Notes under the pieces: generated by a model | Database searches by the model: none | What the model saw: the letters and a program-made list of their open reading frames with translations, nothing else | Told to the model about the DNA's origin: nothing | Assembly (NCBI GenBank): GCA_020633325.1 | Contig: JACKDX010000001.1 | Location: forward strand, 248,001 to 312,000 | Source: Myxococcales bacterium | GTDB lineage: Bacteria; Myxococcota_A; Polyangia; Polyangiales; GCA-016699535 | Length of the DNA stretch: 64,000 nucleotides | Direction of reading: 5' to 3' | Program-made: the position numbers and the translations under genes | Part shown: positions 1-8,879 of the stretch, piece after piece | How positions within the stretch are numbered: position 1 is the first letter of the stretch | Layout: every line of letters starts with the position of its first letter

Positions 1-1392
1 GTGCACCACATTGAGCCTATAGTAAAGATCTTCTCTAAATCGCTTGTCGCGAATATCGGCCTCTAAGTTGCGATGAGTTGCGGCTATCACACGGATGTCA
101 ACCTTTTCACGTCCCTGATCTCCCACCTTGCTGACCTCGCGCTCTTGAAGCGCGCGCAAGAGCTTCACCTGCAACGCCAGAGGAAGCTCCCCGATCTCAT
201 CCAAGAACAGCGTGCCCCGATGGGCTTGCTGAAAGCGCCCCTGGTGCGTGGCAATCGCACCTGTAAACGCGCCCTTAACGTGACCAAACAACTCTGATTC
301 GATGAGATTTTCCGGTATGGCGCCGCAATTGACCACAACAAACGGGCCCTGTGCCCGTTCGCTTCGCGCGTGAATTTCTGCCGCGATTAGCTCTTTCCCA
401 GTTCCCGTTTCGCCGGTGATTAGAACACTAATATCCGTCGGGGCAATCTTCTCCACTTGGCGAAAAAGATCCATCATAGACGGGGCACTCCCAATGATGG
501 CCCCAAAGCGCCTCTGCGCCAATGCTTCGGCCAGCCCATCCCTATCGCTCCGGAGTTGTTCGACTAGCAGCGCGGTCTGTAAAATCAACGCCGCTTGCCC
601 CGCAAACACGGTGAGTATGTCTAAAGAAGTCTCCACAAAGAGATTGGCCACTGTGTCGTTTCCCACATACAGAATACCGAGCATATGACCTTGGCTCATA
701 AGTGGCACACACATGACGGAACAGAGCTTGAGATTCAGCACGCTTGCACTTCTACTAAAGGCTTCATCTCTTAGCGCATCACTCACAATCACGGCTCGAC
801 GCGATTCGATGACTTTTGCCAAAATACTATCGGAGAGATGTCTGATATCATCCGGCAAGCTCTCCTGGTTTAGGTTGCGCGCGACTGTGATCTGCGGGAC
901 ATCATTATTGAGAAGAATTAAAAATCCCTTGTCCGCGTGCGACACCTCAATTACCACATCGAGCAACGTCTCGAGCAATACATCGACGGACGGGATTTCC
1001 ATTAACCGCCTACTAAAGTCATAGAGCCGTGCAAGACCGCCAAGTTCACTTGCAAACGACTGGGCTTTTGATATTGATGGCTCATCCACAGTGGCATCGG
1101 CCCGATCCAACAGCGAGAACACCAGCTCAATATCGCCCACTTGCACGCGGTCACTATGAACCAACCGTGCGCGCCGTTTTTTTTTACCATTGACCTTTAT
1201 GCCATCAGTCGCATCAAGCTCGCTGATGTTAAAGTTCACGCCGTCAAAAACGATCTGCGCATGATGCTCCGCCACAGATTCGTGCTTTAGAAGCACATCA
1301 TTGGAAGGCGCTGTGCCTATGGATGTTATCGCTTTGTAAATAGCATACGTCTGCGTCCCATCAGGACCCCCTAGACGCTTCAGACACGGCAT
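1..1392 (-). CDS. FHA-GAF sigma-54-dependent activator (partial, runs off window edge)
   Basis: Bacterial enhancer-binding protein that would activate RNA polymerase with sigma-54. The first 464 residues are visible and the C-terminus lies outside the window. An FHA phosphopeptide-binding domain covers about residues 15-100. A GAF-like sensor region follows at about 130-290. The AAA+ domain begins near 300, with Walker A GETGTGKE (K333), the sigma-54 contact loop GAFTGA at 374-379, and Walker B GTLFLDEIGEL. The HTH domain expected after the AAA+ module is cut off. The ATG at 1392 starts the protein just ahead of the FHA domain; no strong ribosome-binding site is visible. The gene lies divergent to a lipoprotein gene and the Tad pilus locus, so it is a candidate regulator of that locus (inference). 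FHA-type activators are typical of myxobacteria. Confidence 0.93.
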   Translation of the reverse strand, partial: MPCLKRLGGPDGTQTYAIYKAITSIGTAPSNDVLLKHESVAEHHAQIVFDGVNFNISELDATDGIKVNGKKKRRARLVHSDRVQVGDIELVFSLLDRADATVDEPSISKAQSFASELGGLARLYDFSRRLMEIPSVDVLLETLLDVVIEVSHADKGFLILLNNDVPQITVARNLNQESLPDDIRHLSDSILAKVIESRRAVIVSDALRDEAFSRSASVLNLKLCSVMCVPLMSQGHMLGILYVGNDTVANLFVETSLDILTVFAGQAALILQTALLVEQLRSDRDGLAEALAQRRFGAIIGSAPSMMDLFRQVEKIAPTDISVLITGETGTGKELIAAEIHARSERAQGPFVVVNCGAIPENLIESELFGHVKGAFTGAIATHQGRFQQAHRGTLFLDEIGELPLALQVKLLRALQEREVSKVGDQGREKVDIRVIAATHRNLEADIRDKRFREDLYYRLNVVH

Positions 1393-1484
1393 GAACTTAG
1401 CGTATCATGAACCGTCCATTCGTTGCATCGGTGCCAGGAGCATGTTACGGATTCTGCACAAAATACGGCGGAGGCGCGAAAGCG

Positions 1485-2543
1485 ATGATCATGAACTACA
1501 CGCATTCGGGTTGGGTTTTATTGAGCGGGCTCGTGCTAGCGGGTTGCCAAGGTCATACGACGACAGCAGCGCCTCCTCTACATCCATCTTCCGCTGATTC
1601 ACCAAGGTCGCACCCGGTTGCTTCTGCCAACGGCACTGAGCCGCCCGCAGCATCGGTTCCTCCTTCGACCTTCGCCAACGAAGCCTCACAGTGCCCTAAT
1701 CCCTCCAACCATTGTTTGGATGCTGACATCGTATTTGTGGCCAAGCGCGGATATGAAGGGGGGAGCGTTTTTGTTGAGCCGGCGCGGCGAACCGCAGACG
1801 CAAATAGCTCAGGTGAGGCGCAATACACCTCTATGCGCAATGGTAAGACCTTCCGAAGCGCGTATGCATATTCCTCACGGGCCGCCAATCGCCTTCAGCT
1901 CCATGTGGGCACTCTCGTCATTATTCCGTTTAATAAGGCTCAGCGAATTTTTTCGGGTCCAACCACCCGAGGGGATGCGTACAGCACGCGATGGTGGCTC
2001 ACACGTGTCATCAGCATTGCCGATCTAGATAAGGGTTATGCGACGGTGGCTGGTGGGCATCGCGTCGCTAGCGCCTCTGCGCGGTTGTTGGATCACAGTA
2101 ATGATGTGATCGCCGTGTTAAGCGACAGCGAGGATGAGCACTTCCTGACGCCGCAACATGTCATGATCGCTTCGGGAGTACTGTCGCTACCGAGTCGAGC
2201 GATGGTTCATGCTAACGTAGGGATCGCGTTGCATTCATCTGCGAACAAGAACACCTCTGCGGGCCAATATATGCTGACGCACGACGGCTCTATCGTCACA
2301 CCCCGACATGTTTATCGAACGCGAAAAGCCTCGACATCCGATGTAATCAAAGACGCAACGATTTTCATGCCGCTTCAACAGAAGCATGGCATCTTCGTCG
2401 CGCCCGATAGTCGCGAACAGGCTCTTGGAGGCGGATGGTGGACTGCCAGAGTGGCGATGCTAGACACCGTCAAAGGGCTGGTGAAAACCCATAATGGGTA
2501 CCAAGTCGCCCTCGATGCGATTCGGGTGGTGGTGCCGAACTGA
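1485..2543 (+). CDS. Lipoprotein with an internally duplicated ~90-residue domain
   Basis: Unrecognised 352-residue exported protein. The start at ATG 1485 is chosen because GGAGG lies ten bases upstream and because it gives a lipoprotein signal with lipobox LAGC (Cys21). A Pro/Ser/Thr-rich linker covers about residues 22-75. Two copies of one domain can be aligned by eye, at about 111-202 and 259-349. Both share a Q-Y start, a Y-x-x-R core, an F-x-x-P-x-x-R segment, a Trp-Trp pair followed by x-x-R-V (WW at 170-171 and 318-319), then K-G and G-x-x-V-A. The gene sits 154 bases before the first pilin gene on the same strand. A role at the cell surface linked to the pilus is possible but is only inferred from position. 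Confidence 0.85.
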   Translation: MIMNYTHSGWVLLSGLVLAGCQGHTTTAAPPLHPSSADSPRSHPVASANGTEPPAASVPPSTFANEASQCPNPSNHCLDADIVFVAKRGYEGGSVFVEPARRTADANSSGEAQYTSMRNGKTFRSAYAYSSRAANRLQLHVGTLVIIPFNKAQRIFSGPTTRGDAYSTRWWLTRVISIADLDKGYATVAGGHRVASASARLLDHSNDVIAVLSDSEDEHFLTPQHVMIASGVLSLPSRAMVHANVGIALHSSANKNTSAGQYMLTHDGSIVTPRHVYRTRKASTSDVIKDATIFMPLQQKHGIFVAPDSREQALGGGWWTARVAMLDTVKGLVKTHNGYQVALDAIRVVVPN

Positions 2544-2571
2544 CACTATATGTCGCGAAATAAGCCAGTTA

Positions 2572-2587
2572 TGGCATGAAAAACGCG
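2572..2587 (+). promoter_or_regulatory. Candidate sigma-54 promoter ahead of the flp/tad genes
   Basis: The sequence TGGCATGAAAAACGC has the invariant GG (2573-2574) and GC (2585-2586) separated by exactly ten bases, and a near-consensus -24 element. The -12 element is poor (ACGC in place of TTGC). It lies about 110 bases before the first pilin start. A sigma-54 activator gene lies about 1.2 kb upstream. Motif match only, so it is tentative. Confidence 0.35.
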
Positions 2588-2697
2588 TGTAACTTGCCAC
2601 TCGCTGCAAGACGCAACCTGAGCCACCCTGCTTCCGATAAGCGCTCCAAATGGGAAGAGACCCATGTGACCCCGGTTCAACCCAAAGGAGAAGCAGC

Positions 2698-2946
2698 ATG
2701 ATTCGCACACAACAATCCAAGCAACAAACGACACGGAGACCTTCACTGCTACGGGATCAGCGAGGCCTATCTACCGTCGAATACATTATCATCCTCGTTC
2801 TCATCGCTGTCGGCGGACTCGGGCTCTGGAAGAAACTAGGCGAAGGTGTCAATGAGCGGATTAGTGGCTCAGACCAAACCATCCGCACTGACCTAGAGGT
2901 TCCCGCGCCAGGCGCAGGCGGGGACAAGGGCGGAGAATCTCCATAA
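2698..2946 (+). CDS. flp: Flp-type prepilin 1
   Basis: Major pilin candidate of the Tad pilus, 82 residues. It has a short basic leader, then the class IVb prepilin cleavage motif G|LSTVEY with the Glu and Tyr that Flp pilins carry at +5/+6, followed directly by one hydrophobic helix (IIILVLIAVGGLGLW). The tail is Gly/Pro/acidic. The start at ATG 2698 is preceded by AAGGAG eight bases upstream. It is followed six bases later by a second Flp-like gene and then by the prepilin peptidase, the usual order in Tad loci. Confidence 0.9.
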   Translation: MIRTQQSKQQTTRRPSLLRDQRGLSTVEYIIILVLIAVGGLGLWKKLGEGVNERISGSDQTIRTDLEVPAPGAGGDKGGESP

Positions 2947-2952
2947 GTCTCC

Positions 2953-3180
2953 ATGATTGAACGCATTCATACCTCGCCACGATCTGACAGATGGTGGCGA
3001 GGTGCGCCCCGTTTCCTGACTCGGCTTTGCACTGATGCCGACGGGGCGTTGTTTGTTGAGTACATCAGCCTTGTCGTATTGGTCACGCTGATAGCCGCAT
3101 TGAGCGTAGCAGCCTTGGGCATCCCTCTGATCCGGCAATACGAGCTGACGAAACTGTTGCTTACGGCGCCCATTCCGTAG
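2953..3180 (+). CDS. Flp-type prepilin 2
   Basis: Second Flp-family prepilin, 75 residues. A 31-residue basic leader ends in the motif G|ALFVEY, followed by a hydrophobic helix (ISLVVLVTLIAALSVAAL). The leader is longer and the motif less canonical than in the gene just upstream, so it could be a minor pilin rather than the main subunit. It lies in the same transcription unit, between pilin 1 and the prepilin peptidase gene. Confidence 0.85.
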   Translation: MIERIHTSPRSDRWWRGAPRFLTRLCTDADGALFVEYISLVVLVTLIAALSVAALGIPLIRQYELTKLLLTAPIP

Positions 3181-3258
3181 GGATGTTCTTCTTGCACAAC
3201 TGGCGGCTTTAGCGCTCGATATCTGTTTAACGGACCCATTGTCCAAAAAAGGAACGGT

Positions 3259-3777
3259 ATGCCCAGTATTCCCCAGTACAGTCTGCTTGTTGTCTGTGCC
3301 GTCGCTGCCTTTACCGATTGGCGAACAGGACAAATTCCCAACTGGCTCACATTACCACCACTCGTCATTGCACCAATATACTTTGGGTTGACTGAAGGAG
3401 CCTGGGGTCTTGCAAGGTCGTTGCTCGGCATCCTCATCTGCTCCTTAGTGCCCCTTTTCCTCTTTTGGCGCCAGGCGATGGGTGGCGGTGATGTAAAACT
3501 CCTCGCCGCCATAGGCGCGATGAGCGGGTACATGCTGGGACTTGAAATTCAACTATTCGCGTGTGGCTTGGCCGCTTTCTATGCGCTGCTGTGCCTATGC
3601 TGGGAAGGCAAACTGCTTCGTACCCTAAGGAACATCGCCTGTATCGCGGCAAATACCGTGCTGCCTCGATCGAAACGTACGGTCATCAATCCCGAACTTA
3701 TGACCAGCGTTCGTTTCGGAGGGGCCATATTTTGCGCAGCGGTCATCCATCTAGGAGTGAGGACATTGGCCGCGTGA
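3259..3777 (+). CDS. tadV: Prepilin peptidase TadV/CpaA
   Basis: Membrane aspartyl protease of the A24 family (172 residues) that removes the leader from Flp pilins and TadE/F pseudopilins. The two catalytic aspartates are in place: Asp20 in FTDWRTGQIPN and Asp78 in the GGGDVK motif. Several hydrophobic segments fill the rest, and there is no N-terminal methylase domain, as usual for Tad-type peptidases. An AAGGAA box precedes the ATG. Its TGA overlaps the GTG of the next gene, showing tight coupling. Confidence 0.93.
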   Translation: MPSIPQYSLLVVCAVAAFTDWRTGQIPNWLTLPPLVIAPIYFGLTEGAWGLARSLLGILICSLVPLFLFWRQAMGGGDVKLLAAIGAMSGYMLGLEIQLFACGLAAFYALLCLCWEGKLLRTLRNIACIAANTVLPRSKRTVINPELMTSVRFGGAIFCAAVIHLGVRTLAA

Positions 3778-4709
3778 AGCTCTTTCGTGAAAAAAAAGGT
3801 GTCGTCTATGTCGAGTTTCTCGCGGTATTCCTGCCAGTCTTCATTATGTGTCTCGCCATCATACAGCTGGCTTTATTGTCGGCAGCGAGGCTTATCATCC
3901 AACATGCGGCGATCCGTGGCGCTAGAGCGGCCGTAGTCATACTCGATGACGACCCCAAATATTACGGGGGCGTCGCACGTAACTGCTTGACCGGCGGATC
4001 TTCGGGCGTTGTCCAATCTGTCATGACCACGTTAGCGAAGATCGGGAATACGCAGCTCCCAGAGGGCATGAAACCCGAGTCATTCGACAAGCTCGACCAA
4101 CTTCAAGCTCGCGCAAGCAACGCCGGGCCCAGATTCGAAGCCATTCGCGCTGCGGTCTATACGCCTCTCCTTACTATCGCCCCCGAGCCATGGCAGGTGT
4201 GGAAGAAGGAGTCCATCGCCTCAGCAGTAGGGTTCTACCCGGAAAGCCGATTGCTAAGCGGAATTCTCTTCAATCAGGGTGTCGCAGTAGTGACGCTTCC
4301 CTCCTCCGAAACAGCCAATGATGCGCAATACAGCATCGCTCCCGATGCAAACGTCACAGTTCGGGTCACCTATTTATTTCATTGTGCAGTGCCACTGGTG
4401 TCCGCACTTATGTGTAAGAAGATGTCCGCCATACTCGTGGATGACGATCCGGAAGAGGACTCTGATCAAGCACTCACACACGAGCAGATTATATCGCGAG
4501 AGCTGGGACATGCAGAGATACCAGCTTTGCAATTTATGATTGGCGCAACAGGATCGCGATTTAAGGTTTTTCGCGTCCAGGCGACTCTCCCCAACCAAGC
4601 TGCGAAATACGATTATCTCAGCGAAACAGAGGCAGACGAAGAGACTGGCGATTCTGAAAAGAAAGAGGATACGCCAGCCTGCGCGCCTTTTGAGGAGATC
4701 GAAGAATGA
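3774..4709 (+). CDS. TadE-like pseudopilin
   Basis: Pilus assembly protein of 311 residues with one N-terminal transmembrane helix. It has the TadE-type motif GVVYVEFLAVFLPVF close to the start, where prepilin peptidase would cut after the Gly, and a long periplasmic domain ending in an acidic tail. The start is GTG 3774, which overlaps the peptidase stop as GTGA, with AGGAG about 16 bases upstream; longer in-frame starts would run through the peptidase gene. It is longer than classical TadE (about 180-200 residues). The next gene overlaps by four bases. Confidence 0.82.
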   Translation: MKLFREKKGVVYVEFLAVFLPVFIMCLAIIQLALLSAARLIIQHAAIRGARAAVVILDDDPKYYGGVARNCLTGGSSGVVQSVMTTLAKIGNTQLPEGMKPESFDKLDQLQARASNAGPRFEAIRAAVYTPLLTIAPEPWQVWKKESIASAVGFYPESRLLSGILFNQGVAVVTLPSSETANDAQYSIAPDANVTVRVTYLFHCAVPLVSALMCKKMSAILVDDDPEEDSDQALTHEQIISRELGHAEIPALQFMIGATGSRFKVFRVQATLPNQAAKYDYLSETEADEETGDSEKKEDTPACAPFEEIEE

Positions 4710-6619
4710 GGCGCACGTTGCACCAGGACATCGACGGGGCCATTGTCGTTTTGGGATTGGTCATGGCCGTGTTCTTGGTCGCCCTATTGTATTACGCCAT
4801 TGGCGTTGGCGATGCGATCATGTATCGCGAAAGCATGCAAGACGGCGCAGATGCTTCGGCCTATTCTGCGGCTATCATACATGCGAGAGGCATGAACATG
4901 ATCGTGATGTTCAACATCATCATGGCGGCGCTGCTTGCCATTCTAGTGGCACTGAAACTGATTTCTACCGTGGCCATTGTAGTGATTGGGTTGCTGTCGA
5001 TTGCGGCGGTATACGGTTGCGGCCCATTATGCACAAAGGCCATTCCTACAGTCCGAAAAACTCGAACAGCGGTGGACAAAGCTTATGACGTTCTAAAAAA
5101 GCCTATTCTTATGGTACTGGAAGCCTTGCACTGTGGCGAGATTGGCCTCCGATATGGAATTCCTGTGATCTCTCAGGCCCGCACACTCGCGGAAATCTCG
5201 CCCGCATATAAACCACCGGTACGCCTTGGAGTCATCTGGCCTATTTATGCTCAGTTGCCCGTGGAAGACGACGCTTTCGACACGCTTTGTACAAAAGCAG
5301 GGCAGTACGCGGGAGAGCTTGCGTCTATTCCGTTCCAGAGCATAGGCATCGGCTTTATAATCAAGGAACCTATTGCCGCTCTTGCAAAAACCTTCCCCAG
5401 CTATTTCTGCGGCGCATCCATGGGAGCGGGAGATCCGCCTTCATACGAGTGGGCCAAGAAAGTTCCTAAGCCTGGACTCGGCACGCCTGCTTACGAAGAC
5501 TGCTATAATGAAGAGTCCAGCAGCGAAAATCCGGATGAGGCGTGCGCTCAGGCAGAACGAGAGCTCGAGGAGAGTTTCCCCCAAGGCGAGGAGGCTGCGT
5601 GTGAGAACGCATTATGCGAGAAACGCCTCTCGGACGGACGCAGGAATTGCGAACCCAAGCAGGGCAGAGATCTAAAAGGCTATATGTGGTACGAACGCGA
5701 TGTTACGAGATACTACACCAAGGATAAGATGAACCGCGTCTATGAGCTGACAGCGAAGCGCGCTTATGGCCCAAGCATCTTGATCGGCAGGAGCAACAGT
5801 GCAGCATCCGGCGAGATGACCATGCCAACAGGAAGCAAATCGCCGCCCCCGTGTGGCCAAAAGCAAACCTTGGGAGGGAGCGCTCTACAAAACAACGTAC
5901 GGTCGGATTGGACGACATGGAACCTAGATCTTTCAGAGCCCGTGTGCCACGAGAAATTTAAGACGCCCGAACAGTTTAAGATAGGGACTGGAGAAGAGAT
6001 AGCCGTAAAATACAAAGAAATTCAGCATGTTGTCGGCTGTGTCGAACAGGTAAAGCGTAAGGTGGAAGTAGACGAAACGCTGGGAAGTAAGGTCCCTGTT
6101 CCCGATAGCATTCAGGTGGAAGGCGCTGGCGACGGAGAGGGAACTTCAAGCGAGAGCATCTCGTGTTTCACCCACGACGACGCCGCTCGTTCACCCCAGC
6201 GCGTGCTAGAGAGCGCAGTCCAGGGTGAGGAGGACTTTCAGCTTCGATCGATCGTCATCGGCAAACGGCCCAAGGATCAGACCCGGCCCTTGCTCCGACT
6301 GGCCGCGTGGGGCAAGGAAACAGAGAGCTTCAGCACTTCGCTGGCAAAAACCTTACAGAACGCGAGTGTGCTCAGTTTAGCTCAGGCCGAGTTCTTCTTT
6401 AACGGAAAGGACGACCGAGGCGAATGGATGTGGCACATGAGGTGGCGAGCGCGTCTCAGGCGTTTCCGAATGCCGAGCGGGCAAAGTGAGAGCGAGAGGG
6501 AGAGCATTACCGATAGCCCCAGCGGCGCCTGCTTTCAAAGCGAAGAATCAGAGGGTGACACCTGTAGCTCAATGGACGATGATCTTCTGGGAACAATCAA
6601 TGAACTCATTCTTCACTAA
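4706..6619 (+). CDS. TadG-like pilus assembly membrane protein
   Basis: Membrane-anchored protein of 637 residues. It has a TadG/TadE-type hydrophobic N-terminus (GAIVVLGLVMAVFLVALLYY), then the phrase GADASAYSAAIIHARGMN that resembles the TadG-like signature, and two more hydrophobic helices up to about residue 110. The long remainder is hydrophilic, probably periplasmic, and Cys-rich, with several acidic stretches. No von Willebrand A domain with a clear MIDAS motif was seen, unlike classical TadG. The start ATGA overlaps the previous stop. It is the largest pseudopilin-like protein of the locus. Confidence 0.78.
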   Translation: MRRTLHQDIDGAIVVLGLVMAVFLVALLYYAIGVGDAIMYRESMQDGADASAYSAAIIHARGMNMIVMFNIIMAALLAILVALKLISTVAIVVIGLLSIAAVYGCGPLCTKAIPTVRKTRTAVDKAYDVLKKPILMVLEALHCGEIGLRYGIPVISQARTLAEISPAYKPPVRLGVIWPIYAQLPVEDDAFDTLCTKAGQYAGELASIPFQSIGIGFIIKEPIAALAKTFPSYFCGASMGAGDPPSYEWAKKVPKPGLGTPAYEDCYNEESSSENPDEACAQAERELEESFPQGEEAACENALCEKRLSDGRRNCEPKQGRDLKGYMWYERDVTRYYTKDKMNRVYELTAKRAYGPSILIGRSNSAASGEMTMPTGSKSPPPCGQKQTLGGSALQNNVRSDWTTWNLDLSEPVCHEKFKTPEQFKIGTGEEIAVKYKEIQHVVGCVEQVKRKVEVDETLGSKVPVPDSIQVEGAGDGEGTSSESISCFTHDDAARSPQRVLESAVQGEEDFQLRSIVIGKRPKDQTRPLLRLAAWGKETESFSTSLAKTLQNASVLSLAQAEFFFNGKDDRGEWMWHMRWRARLRRFRMPSGQSESERESITDSPSGACFQSEESEGDTCSSMDDDLLGTINELILH

Positions 6620-7106
6620 CCTTAAGGGGAACACCCATGGAAGCGTGTACGTCGAGGCGTTGAGCATCCTTCCAGTGCTTGTCATTCTATGGGTCGGTGT
6701 GGTGTTTACTCACCAATTAGATGACGCTGAGCAGCAGAGCCGCCTATCAGCTCGTCAGTGCGCGTGGGAATACTCCGAGGGAAATTGTGAAAACGTCCCG
6801 CCCTCATGCCATATGGATCCTGAGCAGGGAGCGCCCATGGAGGATACGACAGAGGTAAAATCCAAAATCGAGAACAAAGACACCGGGAACGCCAGCCTCG
6901 GTTCCGCTATTACTTCCATTATTGGAGAGCTTTTTGGTGCACCCTTCAGTGTCAAAGACACTAAGAATGTGCAGATCCCACGCATGTTTGGGGGCAAGAC
7001 AGCGAAAAAAACGGGGCATCAGTATCTTCTATGTAATGAAAAAGAGGTCGATTTCCTCCAAAAAGCGCTGCAACTGGGCGGGAAACTGGCCGGAGACGTG
7101 TGGTAA
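6600..7106 (+). CDS. Second TadE/TadF-like pseudopilin
   Basis: Protein of 168 residues with a prepilin-like N-terminus: G-SVYVEALSILPVLVILW gives a Gly followed by the V-E pair and a hydrophobic helix, as in TadE/TadF. The soluble part contains four cysteines. The ATG at 6600 lies 20 bases inside the upstream gene and was chosen because it places the pseudopilin motif 15-25 residues from the N-terminus. Probably a minor pilus subunit, processed by the peptidase of this locus. Confidence 0.75.
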   Translation: MNSFFTNLKGNTHGSVYVEALSILPVLVILWVGVVFTHQLDDAEQQSRLSARQCAWEYSEGNCENVPPSCHMDPEQGAPMEDTTEVKSKIENKDTGNASLGSAITSIIGELFGAPFSVKDTKNVQIPRMFGGKTAKKTGHQYLLCNEKEVDFLQKALQLGGKLAGDVW

Positions 7107-7142
7107 TAGCAACTTGCCTCGGGCAATTCACGATAACTAAAC

Positions 7143-8099
7143 ATGGGTTACCCGCCTATCCGAGCCACGTTGAGAGGTAGCTTTTCACGCCTAGTAGCCA
7201 GGACCCTCCGGGTTCTCTTCTTCATTGTGGTGGCTTATGGCGCTATCTTTTGGTTTGCTTCACGATCGGTCAAAGCCGATGTGGAACAAATGCTCCTAAG
7301 CGTCGGCGGCGAAATGATGCACTATGGAAGAGCCACACATCAGGATGCGCCCCGCACGATTTCTCTCAACGGTCAGACACTCAAATTGTCCGTGGGTACT
7401 ACCAAAGACAGCCTGCAGGAAGTACTCGATCACTACGAGCGTCGGTGCAACCTTAAAGATGGAGGCCTCTCCAACGAGCTCGCCGAAGCGTACAAGCAAA
7501 ATGGCCATCAGCTGAGCAAAGGTCAAAAGAAGCTACTCGGCACAATCGTACGTCAAGACGGGGGCGGCAAAGGATTTGTGGTCTGCTTGGACGCGGGGAC
7601 CCAGAAACGTCATTGGAAGGATTGGATCGCTCATCTTTCGCGATTCGTACAGTCTGGGAACATCTCAGAGGTAGGTGAGATCCGCTATCTCTATGCTGAG
7701 CGGCATAAACACACCACCACATTGGTGACGCTCTGGGCCGATGGCGCACTCAATGTTTTCCATATGTTTCCCAACTCTGGAGATGCGCCTGGTTTTGACC
7801 TTCCTGATGTGCCTCGACCCAAAGAGGCCAAACGCTTACTATCGGCAGGCGAAGAGGGGTTTTCCCAATCGGTCCACATTTATGCGGCGAACACCATGAC
7901 TGGCAATCAGCTCTTTGACTTTTACCATCAAGCACTGTTAACCGCCGGATGGCGCATCTCCGTTGATCCGCTTCGAGCCAAAAGGCCGAAGCATGCACCT
8001 CAAGTGATGATAGCCCAAAACTCGCACCGGATGCTCACAATCGTTACGGGAAACAACCGTGATGGCGCGGGCTTTGTTAATATCATGAACATGCACTGA
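7143..8099 (+). CDS. Tad-locus membrane protein of unknown function
   Basis: Protein of 318 residues that I do not recognise. One transmembrane helix lies near residues 22-42 (VLFFIVVAYGAIFWFA), preceded by basic residues, so the bulk is probably periplasmic. The soluble part has two stretches that look like related alpha/beta units, one near 60-140 and one near 235-310 (the second with a QLFDFYHQALLTAGWRI helix). It sits 36 bases after a pseudopilin gene and 12 bases before cpaB, on the same strand, so a role in pilus assembly is inferred from position. Confidence 0.75.
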   Translation: MGYPPIRATLRGSFSRLVARTLRVLFFIVVAYGAIFWFASRSVKADVEQMLLSVGGEMMHYGRATHQDAPRTISLNGQTLKLSVGTTKDSLQEVLDHYERRCNLKDGGLSNELAEAYKQNGHQLSKGQKKLLGTIVRQDGGGKGFVVCLDAGTQKRHWKDWIAHLSRFVQSGNISEVGEIRYLYAERHKHTTTLVTLWADGALNVFHMFPNSGDAPGFDLPDVPRPKEAKRLLSAGEEGFSQSVHIYAANTMTGNQLFDFYHQALLTAGWRISVDPLRAKRPKHAPQVMIAQNSHRMLTIVTGNNRDGAGFVNIMNMH

Positions 8100-8111
8100 A
8101 AGGGGCGATGT

Positions 8112-8879
8112 GTGAATACTAAGGCACTAGGCATTGCAGTCATCCTGGCCGGCTTAGGTACAGGAGCGCTCCTCCTCTACATGAAGAAATTCGAACAACA
8201 GGCTTCAGGCGGTGCGCCGGTCGCAGTTGTCTTTGCCACTCGCGAGATTCCAATGGGTTCTGTGGTCAAAGAAGACATGCTTGGAGTGCGTGCGATTCCG
8301 GAAAGCTATGTGGAAGACCGTCACATTCGAGCTTCGGATGCAGCCAGGATCATTGGCGTTCGGGTGCAGACCGGTCTCAAGCCCAGCGAGTCGCTCCTTT
8401 GGTCCGACCTAGCCACCAGTCGGCATAACCGCGATTTGTCGTCCCTTGTGCAGTCCGGCATGCGTGCCATTACAATTTCCGCCACTCAAACTTCCACGTT
8501 TGGAGGCTTGTTGCGACCAGGGGATCGCGTGGACATACTTTTTTCTGACACTGCCAAGGACAGCCACGACACGACTCGGCCTCTCATTCAGAACGTGCTT
8601 GTTCTCGCAGCTGGGAGCGAGACTGGAAAGGAATCTATGTCACGAAACCGCTCTTTCAACCAAGTGACTGTCAGCGCATCGAGAGAGCAAGCTCAGTTGT
8701 TGGCCCATGCAAAAAATAGAGGCACATTGACACTTATCCTGCGAAACCCCAACGACATAAAAATTGCACAGGATGTTCCAGAGACGTCTAACTCTGATCT
8801 CGAGAATACACATTCAGAATCTATCGACGTGACGCCTTCATCAGCGGGAAGCAACAAGGAGATCGAACATGTTAATTAG
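8112..8879 (+). CDS. cpaB: Flp pilus assembly protein CpaB/RcpC
   Basis: Periplasmic protein of 255 residues that helps build the Tad secretin channel. It has an N-terminal transmembrane helix (IAVILAGLGTGALLLYM), a SAF domain at about 38-100 (VAVVFATREIPMGSVVKEDM), and the RcpC-type region with GLLRPGDRVDIL. The Ser/Thr-rich tail is probably disordered. The start is GTG 8112 with an AGGGGCG box upstream. It overlaps the secretin gene by eleven bases, the usual cpaB-cpaC order. Confidence 0.92.
   Translation: MNTKALGIAVILAGLGTGALLLYMKKFEQQASGGAPVAVVFATREIPMGSVVKEDMLGVRAIPESYVEDRHIRASDAARIIGVRVQTGLKPSESLLWSDLATSRHNRDLSSLVQSGMRAITISATQTSTFGGLLRPGDRVDILFSDTAKDSHDTTRPLIQNVLVLAAGSETGKESMSRNRSFNQVTVSASREQAQLLAHAKNRGTLTLILRNPNDIKIAQDVPETSNSDLENTHSESIDVTPSSAGSNKEIEHVN

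Noticed and set aside
1393..1484. Sigma-54 promoter for the activator gene (TGGCAC on the minus strand near 1433-1438)
   Set aside because: The -12 GC is not at the correct ten-base spacing from the GG.
4540..5088. Open frame of 182 codons across the TadE-TadG junction
   Set aside because: Out of frame with both pilus genes, Arg/His-rich composition, and no export or domain features.
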